The notes under the pieces were generated by a model. It did no database searches. It had not been told where the DNA came from and saw nothing but the letters and a program-made list of their open reading frames with translations. A stretch of 29,860 bases of DNA from DASYAN01 sp034431765. Lineage in GTDB: Bacteria > Chloroflexota > Ktedonobacteria > Ktedonobacterales > Ktedonobacteraceae. The stretch spans positions 1-29,860 of the forward strand of contig DAOUDD010000250.1 in the NCBI GenBank assembly GCA_034431765.1, in the 5' to 3' direction. The position numbers were made by a program, and so were the translations under genes. Shown here in pieces: positions 1 through 7,806 of the stretch (positions are counted from its first letter, which is position 1; each line of letters begins with the position of its first letter).

Positions 1-925
1 CTCGTTGAAATTGACGGAGAGCTTTCTCTGTTAGGTAGCCAAAAGTGCCATCCACTTTTAGCTTTAGCTTAGCATCATGCAGATTAAGCTGCATTTGAAG
101 GGCGAGAACGTGACTTCCCTGCGCTCCTAGTGCAGAGGATGCAATCAGTTTTTCCCACGTTCGACTCTCAACAACACCTGTTGTACGCAGTTGGCGGGCT
201 TCCTGAAAGTTACGAACAGCATTTTCGGTGTCAGCACCGAAGACACCATCAACGCCAAATTTCCCAATATCATAACCATAAGATATAAGCATGAGTTGTA
301 TCGTCTTTACTTCTGGAGATGTGGTGTGCAGATTGTAAGCAAAGGTTGGCCAACTGCGAGTTGATGGTGATAGACGAGACACTGGTGTGAATGCTGACAC
401 GCCTAATTGAGGGTATATGCTAACGGATATTGCAAGGAGCAAAACAAGAACTGCGAGAGCTACTCCTATCAAAATAGGCCAGTTACGCCGTCCCCTACGT
501 CGATAAGTGGCGGGAAAAGAGTTATCAGGGCCTTTTTCTCTGCCTTGATCTATGCTATCTGTCGATTGATCTCTCCCAAGAGGAGACTCTTCACAACCCT
601 GAAGTGGTAGAGGAGTGTAAGGTAGCTCGTCAAGCTTTGATGAGTTATATGTTGGTTGTTGAGCAAAGTGCTCGTGCGGGGAAACTTCACTAACCTCCAT
701 CTCTTGCGCTGAAAGCAAGCCAAGTTCCTGTGCATTTTTGCCAAATATGCGACAGAGTTTTTCTCGGTAATACGGGCTTGGAGACGCTGTTCCTCGTTCC
801 CAACGACTTACATAGGATGGACTAGGAGCTTCAAGCTGCTCTGCTAAATAGTTCTGAGACCACCCCCGAAGCTCGCGTTCCTCTCGCAGTGCGCAATTAG
901 GAGTTGCCTGTTCTGCATGTTTCAT
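1..925 (-). CDS. XRE-HTH membrane protein with peptidoglycan-binding repeats (3' end beyond window)
   Basis: I translated the minus strand from the ATG at 925-923; it stays open for 308 codons to the window edge. Residues about 10-65 are an XRE-type helix-turn-helix (RGWSQNYLAEQL, then YVSRWERG). A low-complexity linker follows, then a basic stretch (YRRRGRRNW) and one membrane segment at about 149-171. Residues about 205-260 and 268-308 are two peptidoglycan-binding type 1 repeats, with the hallmarks VDGVFGADTENAVRNFQ and VDGTFGYLTEKALRQFQ. The layout implies a cytoplasmic DNA-binding head, a membrane anchor and an extracytoplasmic wall-binding tail, so it may be a regulator or sensor that touches the wall. 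The start has an AGGAAAGGA stretch about 15 nt upstream, which is far for a Shine-Dalgarno. Domain assignment is firm; the role is inference. Confidence 0.85.
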   Translation of the reverse strand, partial: MKHAEQATPNCALREERELRGWSQNYLAEQLEAPSPSYVSRWERGTASPSPYYREKLCRIFGKNAQELGLLSAQEMEVSEVSPHEHFAQQPTYNSSKLDELPYTPLPLQGCEESPLGRDQSTDSIDQGREKGPDNSFPATYRRRGRRNWPILIGVALAVLVLLLAISVSIYPQLGVSAFTPVSRLSPSTRSWPTFAYNLHTTSPEVKTIQLMLISYGYDIGKFGVDGVFGADTENAVRNFQEARQLRTTGVVESRTWEKLIASSALGAQGSHVLALQMQLNLHDAKLKLKVDGTFGYLTEKALRQFQR

Positions 926-1066
926 GTTTCTTGTTCATTTTCCTTTCCTGTACGTCGTCTCTCCTGCAATCCCCCACGCTAAATCCCTCTACAAGCTATC
1001 ATCATAGAGATACGAGAGCAAGTTTATAGTGCTTTTGTCTCATTTACTTACTTCAGGAAAAGATCA

Positions 1067-1149
1067 GCCAGCTATTTGTGAAAAAAGCAGCCAAATATTT
1101 GTGACACTGAGCCAGAAATGTGTGACCACTTTTCTCACAACTATCTGGC
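1067..1149 (+). repeat. Repeat array A (transposon-end-like), left of nucleotidyltransferase gene
   Basis: Three direct units related to GCCAAATATTTGTGAC start at 1067, 1090 and 1111, with 21-23 bp spacing. A fourth, diverged unit in the opposite orientation lies at 1134-1149 (CTCACAACTATCTGGC). The block aligns closely with the left half of the array at 3757-3957, including the shared TATTTGTGAAAAAAGC between units 1 and 2. Spaced ~16-bp units at a boundary resemble the multiple transposase-binding sites at ends of Tn7/Tn5053-type or IS21-type elements. The responsible transposase is unknown. Confidence 0.7.
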
Positions 1150-1173
1150 GAAACCTGCATCCGCCTAAACACA

Positions 1174-1202
1174 TTGACAGCAATACGGCACAGAGATATT
1201 AT
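1174..1202 (+). promoter_or_regulatory. Sigma-70-type promoter for the nucleotidyltransferase gene
   Basis: TTGACA at 1174-1179 and TATTAT at 1197-1202 are separated by 17 bp. It lies 63 bp upstream of the gene start at 1265 and just inside repeat array A, so the passenger gene appears to bring its own promoter. Confidence 0.65.
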
Positions 1203-1264
1203 GGGGTCACACGTTTAGAGAAAAATAGCGTTGACTTGAACATGAACGAGAAAGAACACTCAGA

Positions 1265-2437
1265 ATGAGCAGGCTTCTCAATACCTCGACAGATAGCTCG
1301 TGGAAAGAAGCTGACCTCCTCATCAGAAGCCTCCGCTCATGGGGTATCGAGTATCTGATAGGTTTTGAGCAAACTTCCTCGCCCTCCCCAACAGAACAGC
1401 TACCCCCCCTTGAACTTATTCAACGCTTAGCGCAACAGAACGAAAACTCGCGTATACGAGACGCGAGTGTCTCACTCTTCTTACTTCACCCTGAACTCTC
1501 TAATGACATATCAAAAGCCATAGAGACGAGCAAACCCGCCATTGCCGAACAGATCATTACCTCTGTTCTTGCTGCTCTCTATCTGCAGAGAATGTGGTCT
1601 ATTCGTCTAGCACTCGCCTTTGGACATGTCCCCAACTTCCCAGAACAGCCTTTTGCTCACCTTTGGCAACAACGTCATCTCCCACCTCCTGCCTTTCACA
1701 ATGGCGAGTGGGGACTCGTCGCGCTCCAAACGTTCGAGCAAAAGCGCACAGGTCTACCATTTTCCTTTCGAGGGGACTGGCAAAATCAGCTCGATCACCT
1801 CTTGTGGCAGGAAGAAACACGTCATCATGAAAGAATCGTCTCTCTTCCTGCACAACTTTTTGCGAACGAAACAGGGACGAGTCAGGAGTTCGATATGAGT
1901 ATGCGGCCCAACGTTGGCAAACAAGCTATCGAGTCCTTCCTTCAGCAACTAGGAAAAACTTTTTGCAAACCAGGACGCCTGTACCTAGTAGGTGGCGCAG
2001 CTCTTGTACATGCAGGAGTACGACCTGGCTTCACACAATATATAGATATCCAGGTTGGTGAAGCGAACGAGGGTGATCTCATTGTTGCGATACAGCGACT
2101 TATCGGGCAGATGCAAATCAACGTTGAATTCGCATCGCCTCAGGATGTCATTCCTCTGCCATCACAGTGGGAAGCTCATGCTCAATATGTCGGTCGTTAT
2201 GGACAGATTGATGTCTTCTACTTTGACTTTTACAGTATTGCACTTAGTAAAATAGAGCGAGGCACGACCCGTGATATCGAAGACGTGAAGCTCCTCGTTG
2301 GACAAGGTCGCATAGAGTTGACCGAGCTTGATGCAAGTTATCAGGAAGTCCTCGCCCAATTAGGCAAGGGACGCAACCCAAAGATTACACCTGAACGCTT
2401 CGCAGAACGGTACGCAGGTATACGACCTCTGCTTTAA
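1265..2437 (+). CDS. Nucleotidyltransferase-fold protein (DUF6036-like) with degenerate active site
   Basis: A 390-aa soluble protein. The C-terminal half (about 215-390) looks like the DUF6036/minimal nucleotidyltransferase fold: LYLVGGAALVHAGVRPG at about 239-255, then TQYIDIQV, and near the C-terminus a helix with RDIEDVKLLV typical of this family. The usual T-x-D-x-D metal motif reads T257-Q-Y-I-D261, so the first aspartate is tyrosine and catalysis may be lost. The N-terminal 200 residues match nothing I recognise. Proteins of this fold often act as halves of toxin-antitoxin or abortive-infection modules, but no partner gene is adjacent. It is flanked by repeat arrays A (1067-1149) and C (2511-2542) in opposite orientation and looks like the passenger of a non-autonomous element. 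The start ATG has only a weak Shine-Dalgarno. Family call moderate, function unknown. Confidence 0.65.
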   Translation: MSRLLNTSTDSSWKEADLLIRSLRSWGIEYLIGFEQTSSPSPTEQLPPLELIQRLAQQNENSRIRDASVSLFLLHPELSNDISKAIETSKPAIAEQIITSVLAALYLQRMWSIRLALAFGHVPNFPEQPFAHLWQQRHLPPPAFHNGEWGLVALQTFEQKRTGLPFSFRGDWQNQLDHLLWQEETRHHERIVSLPAQLFANETGTSQEFDMSMRPNVGKQAIESFLQQLGKTFCKPGRLYLVGGAALVHAGVRPGFTQYIDIQVGEANEGDLIVAIQRLIGQMQINVEFASPQDVIPLPSQWEAHAQYVGRYGQIDVFYFDFYSIALSKIERGTTRDIEDVKLLVGQGRIELTELDASYQEVLAQLGKGRNPKITPERFAERYAGIRPLL

Positions 2438-2510
2438 TGAGTTCTTTCTATCTGATGCGCCTTTAGGAAGTGCTCAACTCCACCTATGGCAGTAATTCCA
2501 AAGGTAGAGT

Positions 2511-2542
2511 GCTGATTGTTACACATATTTGGCAGCGTATGA
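2511..2542 (-). repeat. Repeat array C (single transposon-end-like unit), right of nucleotidyltransferase gene
   Basis: GTTACACATATTTGGC at 2518-2533 is the inverse of the array A unit. With its surroundings (GCTGATTGTTACACATATTT, then GGCAGCGTATGA) it aligns to 3831-3860 of array B. Beyond about 2545 the similarity fades, so this end is partly decayed. The rest of the gap to the TPR gene (2545-2734) holds nothing I can support. Confidence 0.6.
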
Positions 2543-2734
2543 TAGTAAGGACTACTCATACCGATTTGATTTCTCCTCCTCCCCATCGTCTCTAACTAGT
2601 AGGTATGACACCAACGATCCAAGTGTGTATGCCTCACTGAGGAGAAGTAACAAGGGATTGGTGGACATGGGAAGCAGGGAAGAAGAGAGGAACTACTGGA
2701 AATATATTTATCTGTAAAAAAGTAGGAAGCTAGT

Positions 2735-3694
2735 ATGAGCGAACATCAGAACGACAATTCCCTTGCCAGCAGTCTCAATGCGCAAGCAGAACTCTATCAA
2801 GAGCAAGGCAAGTATGCGCAGGCGGAGCCGCTATATAAGCAAGCCTTAGCGCTTAGGGAGCAGGTGCAAGGCCTAGAGCATCCCGCTACAGCACAAAGCT
2901 TGAACAATTTAGCAGAACTCTATCGAGAACAAGGCAAGTATGTGGAAGCGGAGCCACTCTACCTGCGAGCCATTGAGATATATAAGCAAGTGCTGGGCCT
3001 GGAGCATTTCTCTACAGCAACGAGTCTGAACAATTTGGGGCTTCTCTACCACACGCTGGGTAAGTATGCTGAGGCGGAGTCGCTCTACCTGCAAGCCATT
3101 GAGATATATACGCAGGTGCTGGACATCGGGCACCCGAACACCGTAATAAGTTTGGATAATCTGGCGGGACTCTATCGAGAGCAAGGCAACTATGAGGCGG
3201 CGGAGCCACTGTACCAACAAGTTATAGTACTCTTTGAGCGAGTATTGGGGCCAGAGCATCCAGACACGGCGACGGCTCTGAACAATTTGGGGCTCCTCTA
3301 CTACGCGCTGGGCAACTATGCGGCGGCGGAGCCGCTGTACCGACGAGCTATAGAGATTCTTGAGCCAACGTTTGGCTCGGAGCATCCAAATACCGTAGGC
3401 AGTCTAAACAATCTAGCAGAACTCTATCGAGAGCAAGGCAACTATGAGGCGGCAGAGCCGCTGTACCGGCATGCCGTACTGAGCTTTGAGCAGGTGTTTG
3501 GTCCCGAGCATCCCTCTACAGCAACGGCTCTGAACAACCTAGGGCTGCTCTACAAACTACAGAGCAAATATGAGGAGGCCAAGCCGCTGTATCAACGAGC
3601 CGTAGCCATTTGTGAGCGGGTACTTGGGCCACACCATCCCAATACGAATACAGCTCGTGCGAATTATACTGCCCTCCTCAAGGCAATGCTGTAA
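2735..3694 (+). CDS. Tetratricopeptide-repeat protein (kinesin-light-chain type)
   Basis: The 319-aa protein is almost entirely seven 42-residue TPRs from about residue 10 to 304, each ending in a variant of VLGPEHPxT and carrying the signature LNNLxxLYxxxGxYxxAEPLY. A short capping helix (ARANYTALLKAML) closes the solenoid. There is no signal peptide, membrane segment or catalytic domain, so it is probably a cytoplasmic protein-binding scaffold. Arrays of this kind are frequent next to NACHT/NB-ARC or XRE genes in Ktedonobacteria, often as the C-terminal part of STAND proteins; here it stands alone. Repeats 2-7 alternate between an REQG type and an LG type, so the array seems to have grown by 84-aa doublets. 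AGGAA lies about 8 nt before the ATG. The partner is unknown. Confidence 0.85.
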   Translation: MSEHQNDNSLASSLNAQAELYQEQGKYAQAEPLYKQALALREQVQGLEHPATAQSLNNLAELYREQGKYVEAEPLYLRAIEIYKQVLGLEHFSTATSLNNLGLLYHTLGKYAEAESLYLQAIEIYTQVLDIGHPNTVISLDNLAGLYREQGNYEAAEPLYQQVIVLFERVLGPEHPDTATALNNLGLLYYALGNYAAAEPLYRRAIEILEPTFGSEHPNTVGSLNNLAELYREQGNYEAAEPLYRHAVLSFEQVFGPEHPSTATALNNLGLLYKLQSKYEEAKPLYQRAVAICERVLGPHHPNTNTARANYTALLKAML

Positions 3695-3756
3695 ACTATG
3701 CTCTGCTTTTTCCCATCTTTAATACTAAATTTCGTAAATTTCTATCTCAGGCCTAG

Positions 3757-3957
3757 TCAAATATTTGTGAAAAAAGCTGCCAAATATTTGACTGGGCCAG
3801 AAATTTGTGACAATCACCATCACCACTGGTGATTGTCACAAATATTTGGCAGCGTATGACAATAATGAGCACGAGATAGCCCTTATCGTCAAGAATTTTT
3901 GGCAGCTTTTGTCACAAATATTTGGCAAAACCCTGCTTATCGTCACAAATATTTGGC
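3757..3957. repeat. Repeat array B: compact two-ended element without passenger
   Basis: The left half has three units (3757-3770, 3779-3792, 3796-3811) in the GCCAAATATTTGTGAC orientation. The right half has four units in the opposite orientation, GTCACAAATATTTGGC (3835-3850, 3888-3903, 3911-3926, 3942-3957). Between them lies a 17-bp perfect inverted repeat (3803-3819 and 3827-3843) with a 7-nt loop. The left half matches array A and the first part of the right half matches array C, so this looks like the same element lacking its passenger. It is probably a MITE-like mobilisable unit. Confidence 0.7.
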
Positions 3958-4033
3958 GGAATTCTACTGAGTTTATCATGACAGGTCCTTTGTTATGTCA
4001 GCGAATGATTAGGAGAGTTACTCATGCAGATTC

Positions 4034-4071
4034 AATTGGGAAAGTTCTTGTGACTTCCCCAATTACTTTTT
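4034..4071 (+). terminator. Rho-independent terminator candidate
   Basis: AATTGGGAAAGT at 4034-4045 pairs with ACTTCCCCAATT at 4053-4064 (12-bp stem with one mismatch, 7-nt loop), followed by TTTTT at 4067-4071. It sits 340 bp beyond the TPR gene, and array B lies between them. It may be the original TPR terminator displaced by insertion of array B. Confidence 0.5.
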
Positions 4072-4163
4072 CATACAACTGTGAGTCTACGTAATACTTG
4101 TACATTTACCATGCTTTGAGCCGAAAGGACATGCAGCACCAACATCGCCTCTTATAAAATACG

Positions 4164-4187
4164 TTTTGCATCAGAGGGATGCAAAAT
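4164..4187 (-). terminator. Hairpin over the NACHT gene stop codon
   Basis: TTTTGCATC (4164-4172) and GATGCAAAA (4179-4187) form a perfect 9-bp stem with a 6-nt loop. It overlaps the stop codon of the minus-strand NACHT gene at 4171-4173. The downstream minus-strand sequence is AT-rich but has no clean U-run, so terminator activity is only possible. Confidence 0.35.
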
Positions 4188-6939
4188 ACTTCTGAAACAG
4201 TGGGTGCCGAAATTTATAGCCACCACCAACTTTGCACAATACCAGTCTTTCTGCAGCATAATCCAGAAAGCGTGCGTAATTCCAAGGGCAAGCTCCTAAA
4301 TGCCAGAGCAAGAATCGTAACAAGACGTGCTGGATACAGACTATACCCCCATTGAGGAGGCCGAATATGAGCGCAAGAAATCCTCCAAAGATGATTCCAA
4401 AGAGGAGTTTTTGGTCAACACCGCTGGCAACGTAAAAAAATACCGCAAAGATTATCCAGAGCGGTATTCCCACTTTTAGGCTGTTATGTAAAGACCGATA
4501 CGTTCCCTGATTTGGCTTGATACGCTCCAAAGGAGACAAGTGTTCGCTTGAATTGCATCCTAGCACACTAAAGATAAGAGCAGCGAGAACTCCACTAATG
4601 CCTCCCACGACTACGTGTCCTACTGTCTGATGAAGTAGACCACTACTTACTAAGTAGAAGACGTGCTTGATGGGTCCCCCAAGCCGACCATCTAACGCCG
4701 TCAAGAGCAAACCGATGAGTGCTCCCACCGCAATACCTCTTCGTCTCTTTGTCTCCCTTGTTTCACTGCTGCTCCCAAAGACTTGGGGCGGCAACGCCAC
4801 CTGGCTCAGGAGTCCACCGAGCAGTGAACCGAGTACTTCATAGGTCACGAAAAAGAGGATGAAATCCAAATGTACATGGAGGGCAAGGGACGCAAAGGTC
4901 TGTTTCTGTAGCGAGGTCAGGAACAACATGGCCTCACCGAACCACCAGAAAAGGGAGCCTCCCAGTATTCCTACCCCTAAGGATGTATACCACGCGCTCC
5001 GTATTTCCTTCCACGACCAGGTCAAACGCTCAGTCAATTGTATTGTTCGCGTGAGTTGCAGTTGCTCTGCCTTGAGGGCCATCACAAAGCACCCCAGAAT
5101 TGCTCCTAGCAAGAGTCCGCTACCAACTCCCACAACGAGGGAGAGTGTGCTTCCACTGACTAACCCTCCCAAGAACCCTCCGAGTAATCCACCGAGACTT
5201 CCTCCAAAAAGCGAGCCTACAATGAGGGCTACAAGCAGACGGTATCGTCGCCTAAGCCGAGGCTCTTCGAGCCAGTCAGGTTGGAGTTGTTCAAGAAATA
5301 AGAGATCTCGCCCGTGAGTTCGGAGTTGTCGTGCAAGAAAGGTTAACCAGTGGATAGCGAGCACATCTTGGTACGACACGTTTTCCCCCCGATACCCCAG
5401 TACCCGCTTGACGTACACCCCAAGCAGGTCTCTTGAAATGCCACCGTCAGCATTTCCATCCGACACCTGCATTTCCGCTTTAGACTGGTACGCTACCAGA
5501 ATAATGTTGAGGAGCAGTGGAGTGGTTGCCAATACTTTCAAGGAGTCATCTTGAGCGAAGAACTGCTGGAGAGCAAGGAGTTGTTGAAGTTCTTGGCCGA
5601 ACTTTCCTGCCTTTGTGAAGTAGTTGACCATATTGTCATGTGTAAGCGGCTGCACGTCGAGGCATGTGTGAAGGCGGAGCTTGGAGAAACATGCACGATA
5701 CTCATCCCGTCGAGAACAGACGACGAGAGAGGTCAACCCATGTTCCTCTCGAAACACATTGATAGCGTCAATACACAGCTCACGGTCCTTCGGCTCCATC
5801 TCGTCTAATCCATCCAGCAACAGCACTAGAGAATTGGTGCCTATCCACCACCATCCCAACTTCCTGGGAATATCATACTGCAGAGCTAGCTCCTCAATAA
5901 CCCACAAGGTTAGCTTTGAATGCGTTGCCGACCATGATGCGAGGTTCAAGACAACTGGAATTGGGTGACGAGATTCTTTTTCAGCCCGATTCAGGAGATC
6001 GCGACATAAAGTTAAGAGCAACGTCGTTTTTCCAGCACCTGGCTCTCCGAGAATCAGAACATTTCCATTTTCCTGATCATACACTTGGCTGATGGTCGTC
6101 CCTTCCGGCAAGAGTTGCCCCGCCCCTGAGTACTGCTGACGAACATGGCGCCATGGAGTGGTAATACCATTGTAATGTTGGACTAAGACCAGTGGAAGAT
6201 GCGGGGCACCAGAAAGAGAGGGATCAAGTACTCCTGTTATCCAAAAGCGGCGCACGCGCCGAAGCAACTGGCTCAAATCTGAATTCGCTGATTCCGGTGT
6301 CGTCAATGTTTCGACTTCCAATATAGAATCATCATGATGTGCTGAAGATATTGGCACATAAGAAGATGTGGGAGTCGCTCCTTCTAAGACGGGGCGAGAA
6401 TTATCTGTATTCAGAGATGGAAAATTGGGTATATCAGATTTAACAACCTGCCCTTCAGTTTGGCTCTCCTGTGGTATTTTCCTGCCTGACTCATCATTTA
6501 GGGCATCCTGTACCAATGAAGAGGAAATGGGAGGAAACACTATCTGCTCTCCCTCTGAGGTTGCCTGTGCGTCATCAAGCATTGCTCTACCAGCACTTCT
6601 CCCAATGTGATCCTCAGACATTTCATCCTTATGGTCTATAGGAATTAGGTCTAGAGCCCCTTGTTCTTTAAAAGGTCTCTCTTTAAACAACCCGAGTTCT
6701 TCTTCCGTCTGGTCGTAAAATTTACAGAAGAGCTGTACTATGTGAGGAGGAAGAGGCCGTTCCCCTTTTTCATAGAAACGAAGCTCACGGATATCCAAGT
6801 TAATCGTACCATGAGAGAGCTTGTCGAGTTGTGCTACTAGCGCTGCTTGAGTAAGATTAAGATGTTTGCGGGCATGCTCTAAATACCTTCCATGTGCCCA
6901 TCGTTGTCCAGGATGGCGATATGGCCGTCTTTTTCCCAT
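4171..6939 (-). CDS. XRE-NACHT membrane NTPase
   Basis: A 922-aa protein. Residues about 20-85 are an XRE-like helix-turn-helix (LNLTQAALVAQLDKL, then LRFYEKGERPLP). A long Ser/Pro/acid-rich linker follows to about 225. The NACHT-type NTPase spans about 290-480, with Walker A GEPGAGKTT at 298-306, Walker B LVLLLDGLDEM at 371-381 and a sensor-like CSRRDEY at 408-414. From about 575 to 865 there are many hydrophobic glycine-rich membrane segments, and the C-terminus (about 885-922) ends in YKFRHPLFQKYFASL, a motif common at the end of NACHT proteins of this group. NACHT proteins are signal-transduction ATPases that oligomerise on sensing; in bacteria many defend against phage. The HTH suggests DNA binding or self-regulation, and the membrane part a membrane-localised effector or sensor. 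GAGAGGA precedes the ATG. Domain calls are firm; the defence role is inference. Confidence 0.88.
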   Translation of the reverse strand: MGKRRPYRHPGQRWAHGRYLEHARKHLNLTQAALVAQLDKLSHGTINLDIRELRFYEKGERPLPPHIVQLFCKFYDQTEEELGLFKERPFKEQGALDLIPIDHKDEMSEDHIGRSAGRAMLDDAQATSEGEQIVFPPISSSLVQDALNDESGRKIPQESQTEGQVVKSDIPNFPSLNTDNSRPVLEGATPTSSYVPISSAHHDDSILEVETLTTPESANSDLSQLLRRVRRFWITGVLDPSLSGAPHLPLVLVQHYNGITTPWRHVRQQYSGAGQLLPEGTTISQVYDQENGNVLILGEPGAGKTTLLLTLCRDLLNRAEKESRHPIPVVLNLASWSATHSKLTLWVIEELALQYDIPRKLGWWWIGTNSLVLLLDGLDEMEPKDRELCIDAINVFREEHGLTSLVVCSRRDEYRACFSKLRLHTCLDVQPLTHDNMVNYFTKAGKFGQELQQLLALQQFFAQDDSLKVLATTPLLLNIILVAYQSKAEMQVSDGNADGGISRDLLGVYVKRVLGYRGENVSYQDVLAIHWLTFLARQLRTHGRDLLFLEQLQPDWLEEPRLRRRYRLLVALIVGSLFGGSLGGLLGGFLGGLVSGSTLSLVVGVGSGLLLGAILGCFVMALKAEQLQLTRTIQLTERLTWSWKEIRSAWYTSLGVGILGGSLFWWFGEAMLFLTSLQKQTFASLALHVHLDFILFFVTYEVLGSLLGGLLSQVALPPQVFGSSSETRETKRRRGIAVGALIGLLLTALDGRLGGPIKHVFYLVSSGLLHQTVGHVVVGGISGVLAALIFSVLGCNSSEHLSPLERIKPNQGTYRSLHNSLKVGIPLWIIFAVFFYVASGVDQKLLFGIIFGGFLALIFGLLNGGIVCIQHVLLRFLLWHLGACPWNYARFLDYAAERLVLCKVGGGYKFRHPLFQKYFASL

Positions 6940-7067
6940 GCATCCTCTCGCTTCTATTAATAAATAGAAAAATTTCTATATACCTTGAGACACGGTACAT
7001 TTTCTAATAGAAAGGGAGCGTTGTATCTCCATAAGCAGCTATGACTGCTGGACTCAAGCTATGCTTC

Positions 7068-7120
7068 ATTATATCATTTTGTCCTCTTTTGTCCTCCTGT
7101 TTTTGTCCCCATTTGTCCTC
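7068..7120 (-). promoter_or_regulatory. Promoter and phased GTCC repeat array upstream of XRE-NACHT gene
   Basis: On the minus strand a TATAAT -10 box lies at 7073-7068, and an AGGACA hexamer at 7095-7090 could serve as a -35 with a 16-bp spacer. GTCC cores (plus-strand reading) occur at 7081, 7091, 7105 and 7115, spaced 10, 14 and 10 bp. Each sits in a TTTGTCC(T/C)C context. The array covers the -35 and upstream DNA, as expected for an operator bound cooperatively along one helix face, perhaps by the gene's own HTH. The rest of the 6940-7364 gap shows nothing else I can support. Confidence 0.55.
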
Positions 7121-7364
7121 GACTCATTCTTTTTCTTCAATCATACTGTATACAAATGCTCATCAAATTTGAGGGCTCACTAAATTAGTCAACCTGGATT
7201 TTCACAGAGTATAAGGCAATATAAGGAAAACACAGATGCTAAAGAGAGACAGTAGCTCTTAAACATGTCTAACTTTGTGTTTTGACAGAGTGGGACGCTA
7301 CAGTCAGCCGTTTCATCTGCTAAGGGTTAATACATATTGCCGTTTACTTAATTGGAGGCTTAAG

Positions 7365-7712
7365 ATGTCTAAAGAAATAATACTCCAGCTTTTTAGTATT
7401 GTTGATTCTAACGATTGGGAAAGTCTACAAGAAGTCTTTTGCAATGATATCGTTTATGAACGACCGGGCTACTCACCTTTTGTAGGATACAGTAGTTTAG
7501 TTCACTTTTACAAAAATGAACGGATTATTGCATCAGGAAAGCATTATTTGGAACGTATAGTAGTGGAAGATAATTATGGTGCTTGTTGGGGGACTTTTGT
7601 AGGTGAAAAGAAAGATGGAGCAAACGTTCGTGAGCAGTTTGCAGATATATATACATTTGAAGACGGTTATATTAAACAAAGAAGGACTTATTTTTTTCGT
7701 TCTGCCATTTAG
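7365..7712 (+). CDS. NTF2/SnoaL-like protein
   Basis: A 115-aa protein of the NTF2-like (SnoaL, ketosteroid-isomerase-like) cone fold. An N-terminal helix (EIILQLFSIVDSNDWESLQ) is followed by the typical DIVYERPGYSPFVGYSSLVHFY segment and beta strands ending in REQFADIYTFEDGYIKQRRTY. Length and pattern fit the family, whose members either bind or isomerise small hydrophobic ligands or act as accessory subunits. The start at 7365 is chosen because GGAGG lies at 7354-7358, 6 nt upstream; the longer reading frame from 7275 has no such signal. The gene is visibly AT-rich like the ligase gene 94 bp downstream on the same strand, and the two may have been acquired together. Substrate unknown. Confidence 0.7.
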   Translation: MSKEIILQLFSIVDSNDWESLQEVFCNDIVYERPGYSPFVGYSSLVHFYKNERIIASGKHYLERIVVEDNYGACWGTFVGEKKDGANVREQFADIYTFEDGYIKQRRTYFFRSAI

Positions 7713-7806
7713 AATTGAAACACTTTTTCTGGCTGCTCAACTTCTAGCAATTCGCTAACATTATCTTAGTGTAGTTATACTATGCAGCATAGAGGGGCTA
7801 AGTTAA

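Noticed and set aside
1029..1268. 79-codon ORF ahead of the nucleotidyltransferase gene
   Set aside because: It runs straight through repeat array A and the promoter, has no ribosome-binding site and its translation resembles no protein.
2529..2717. 62-codon ORF between repeat C and the TPR gene
   Set aside because: TTG start inside the repeat unit, low-complexity Ser-rich product, no Shine-Dalgarno.
2750..3660. DNA tandem repeat of 126 bp
   Set aside because: Fully explained by the in-frame 42-aa TPR repeats of the protein.
3757..3957. CRISPR-like array
   Set aside because: Units are ~16 bp, in both orientations, unevenly spaced and without uniform spacers; no cas genes nearby.
3807..4094. 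95-codon ORF over repeat array B
   Set aside because: Its sequence is made of translated repeat units (repeated IFG/NIWR); no coding signal.
4859..5317. 152-codon plus-strand ORF
   Set aside because: Antisense to the glycine-rich membrane region of the NACHT gene; Ser/Pro-rich shadow with no start signal.
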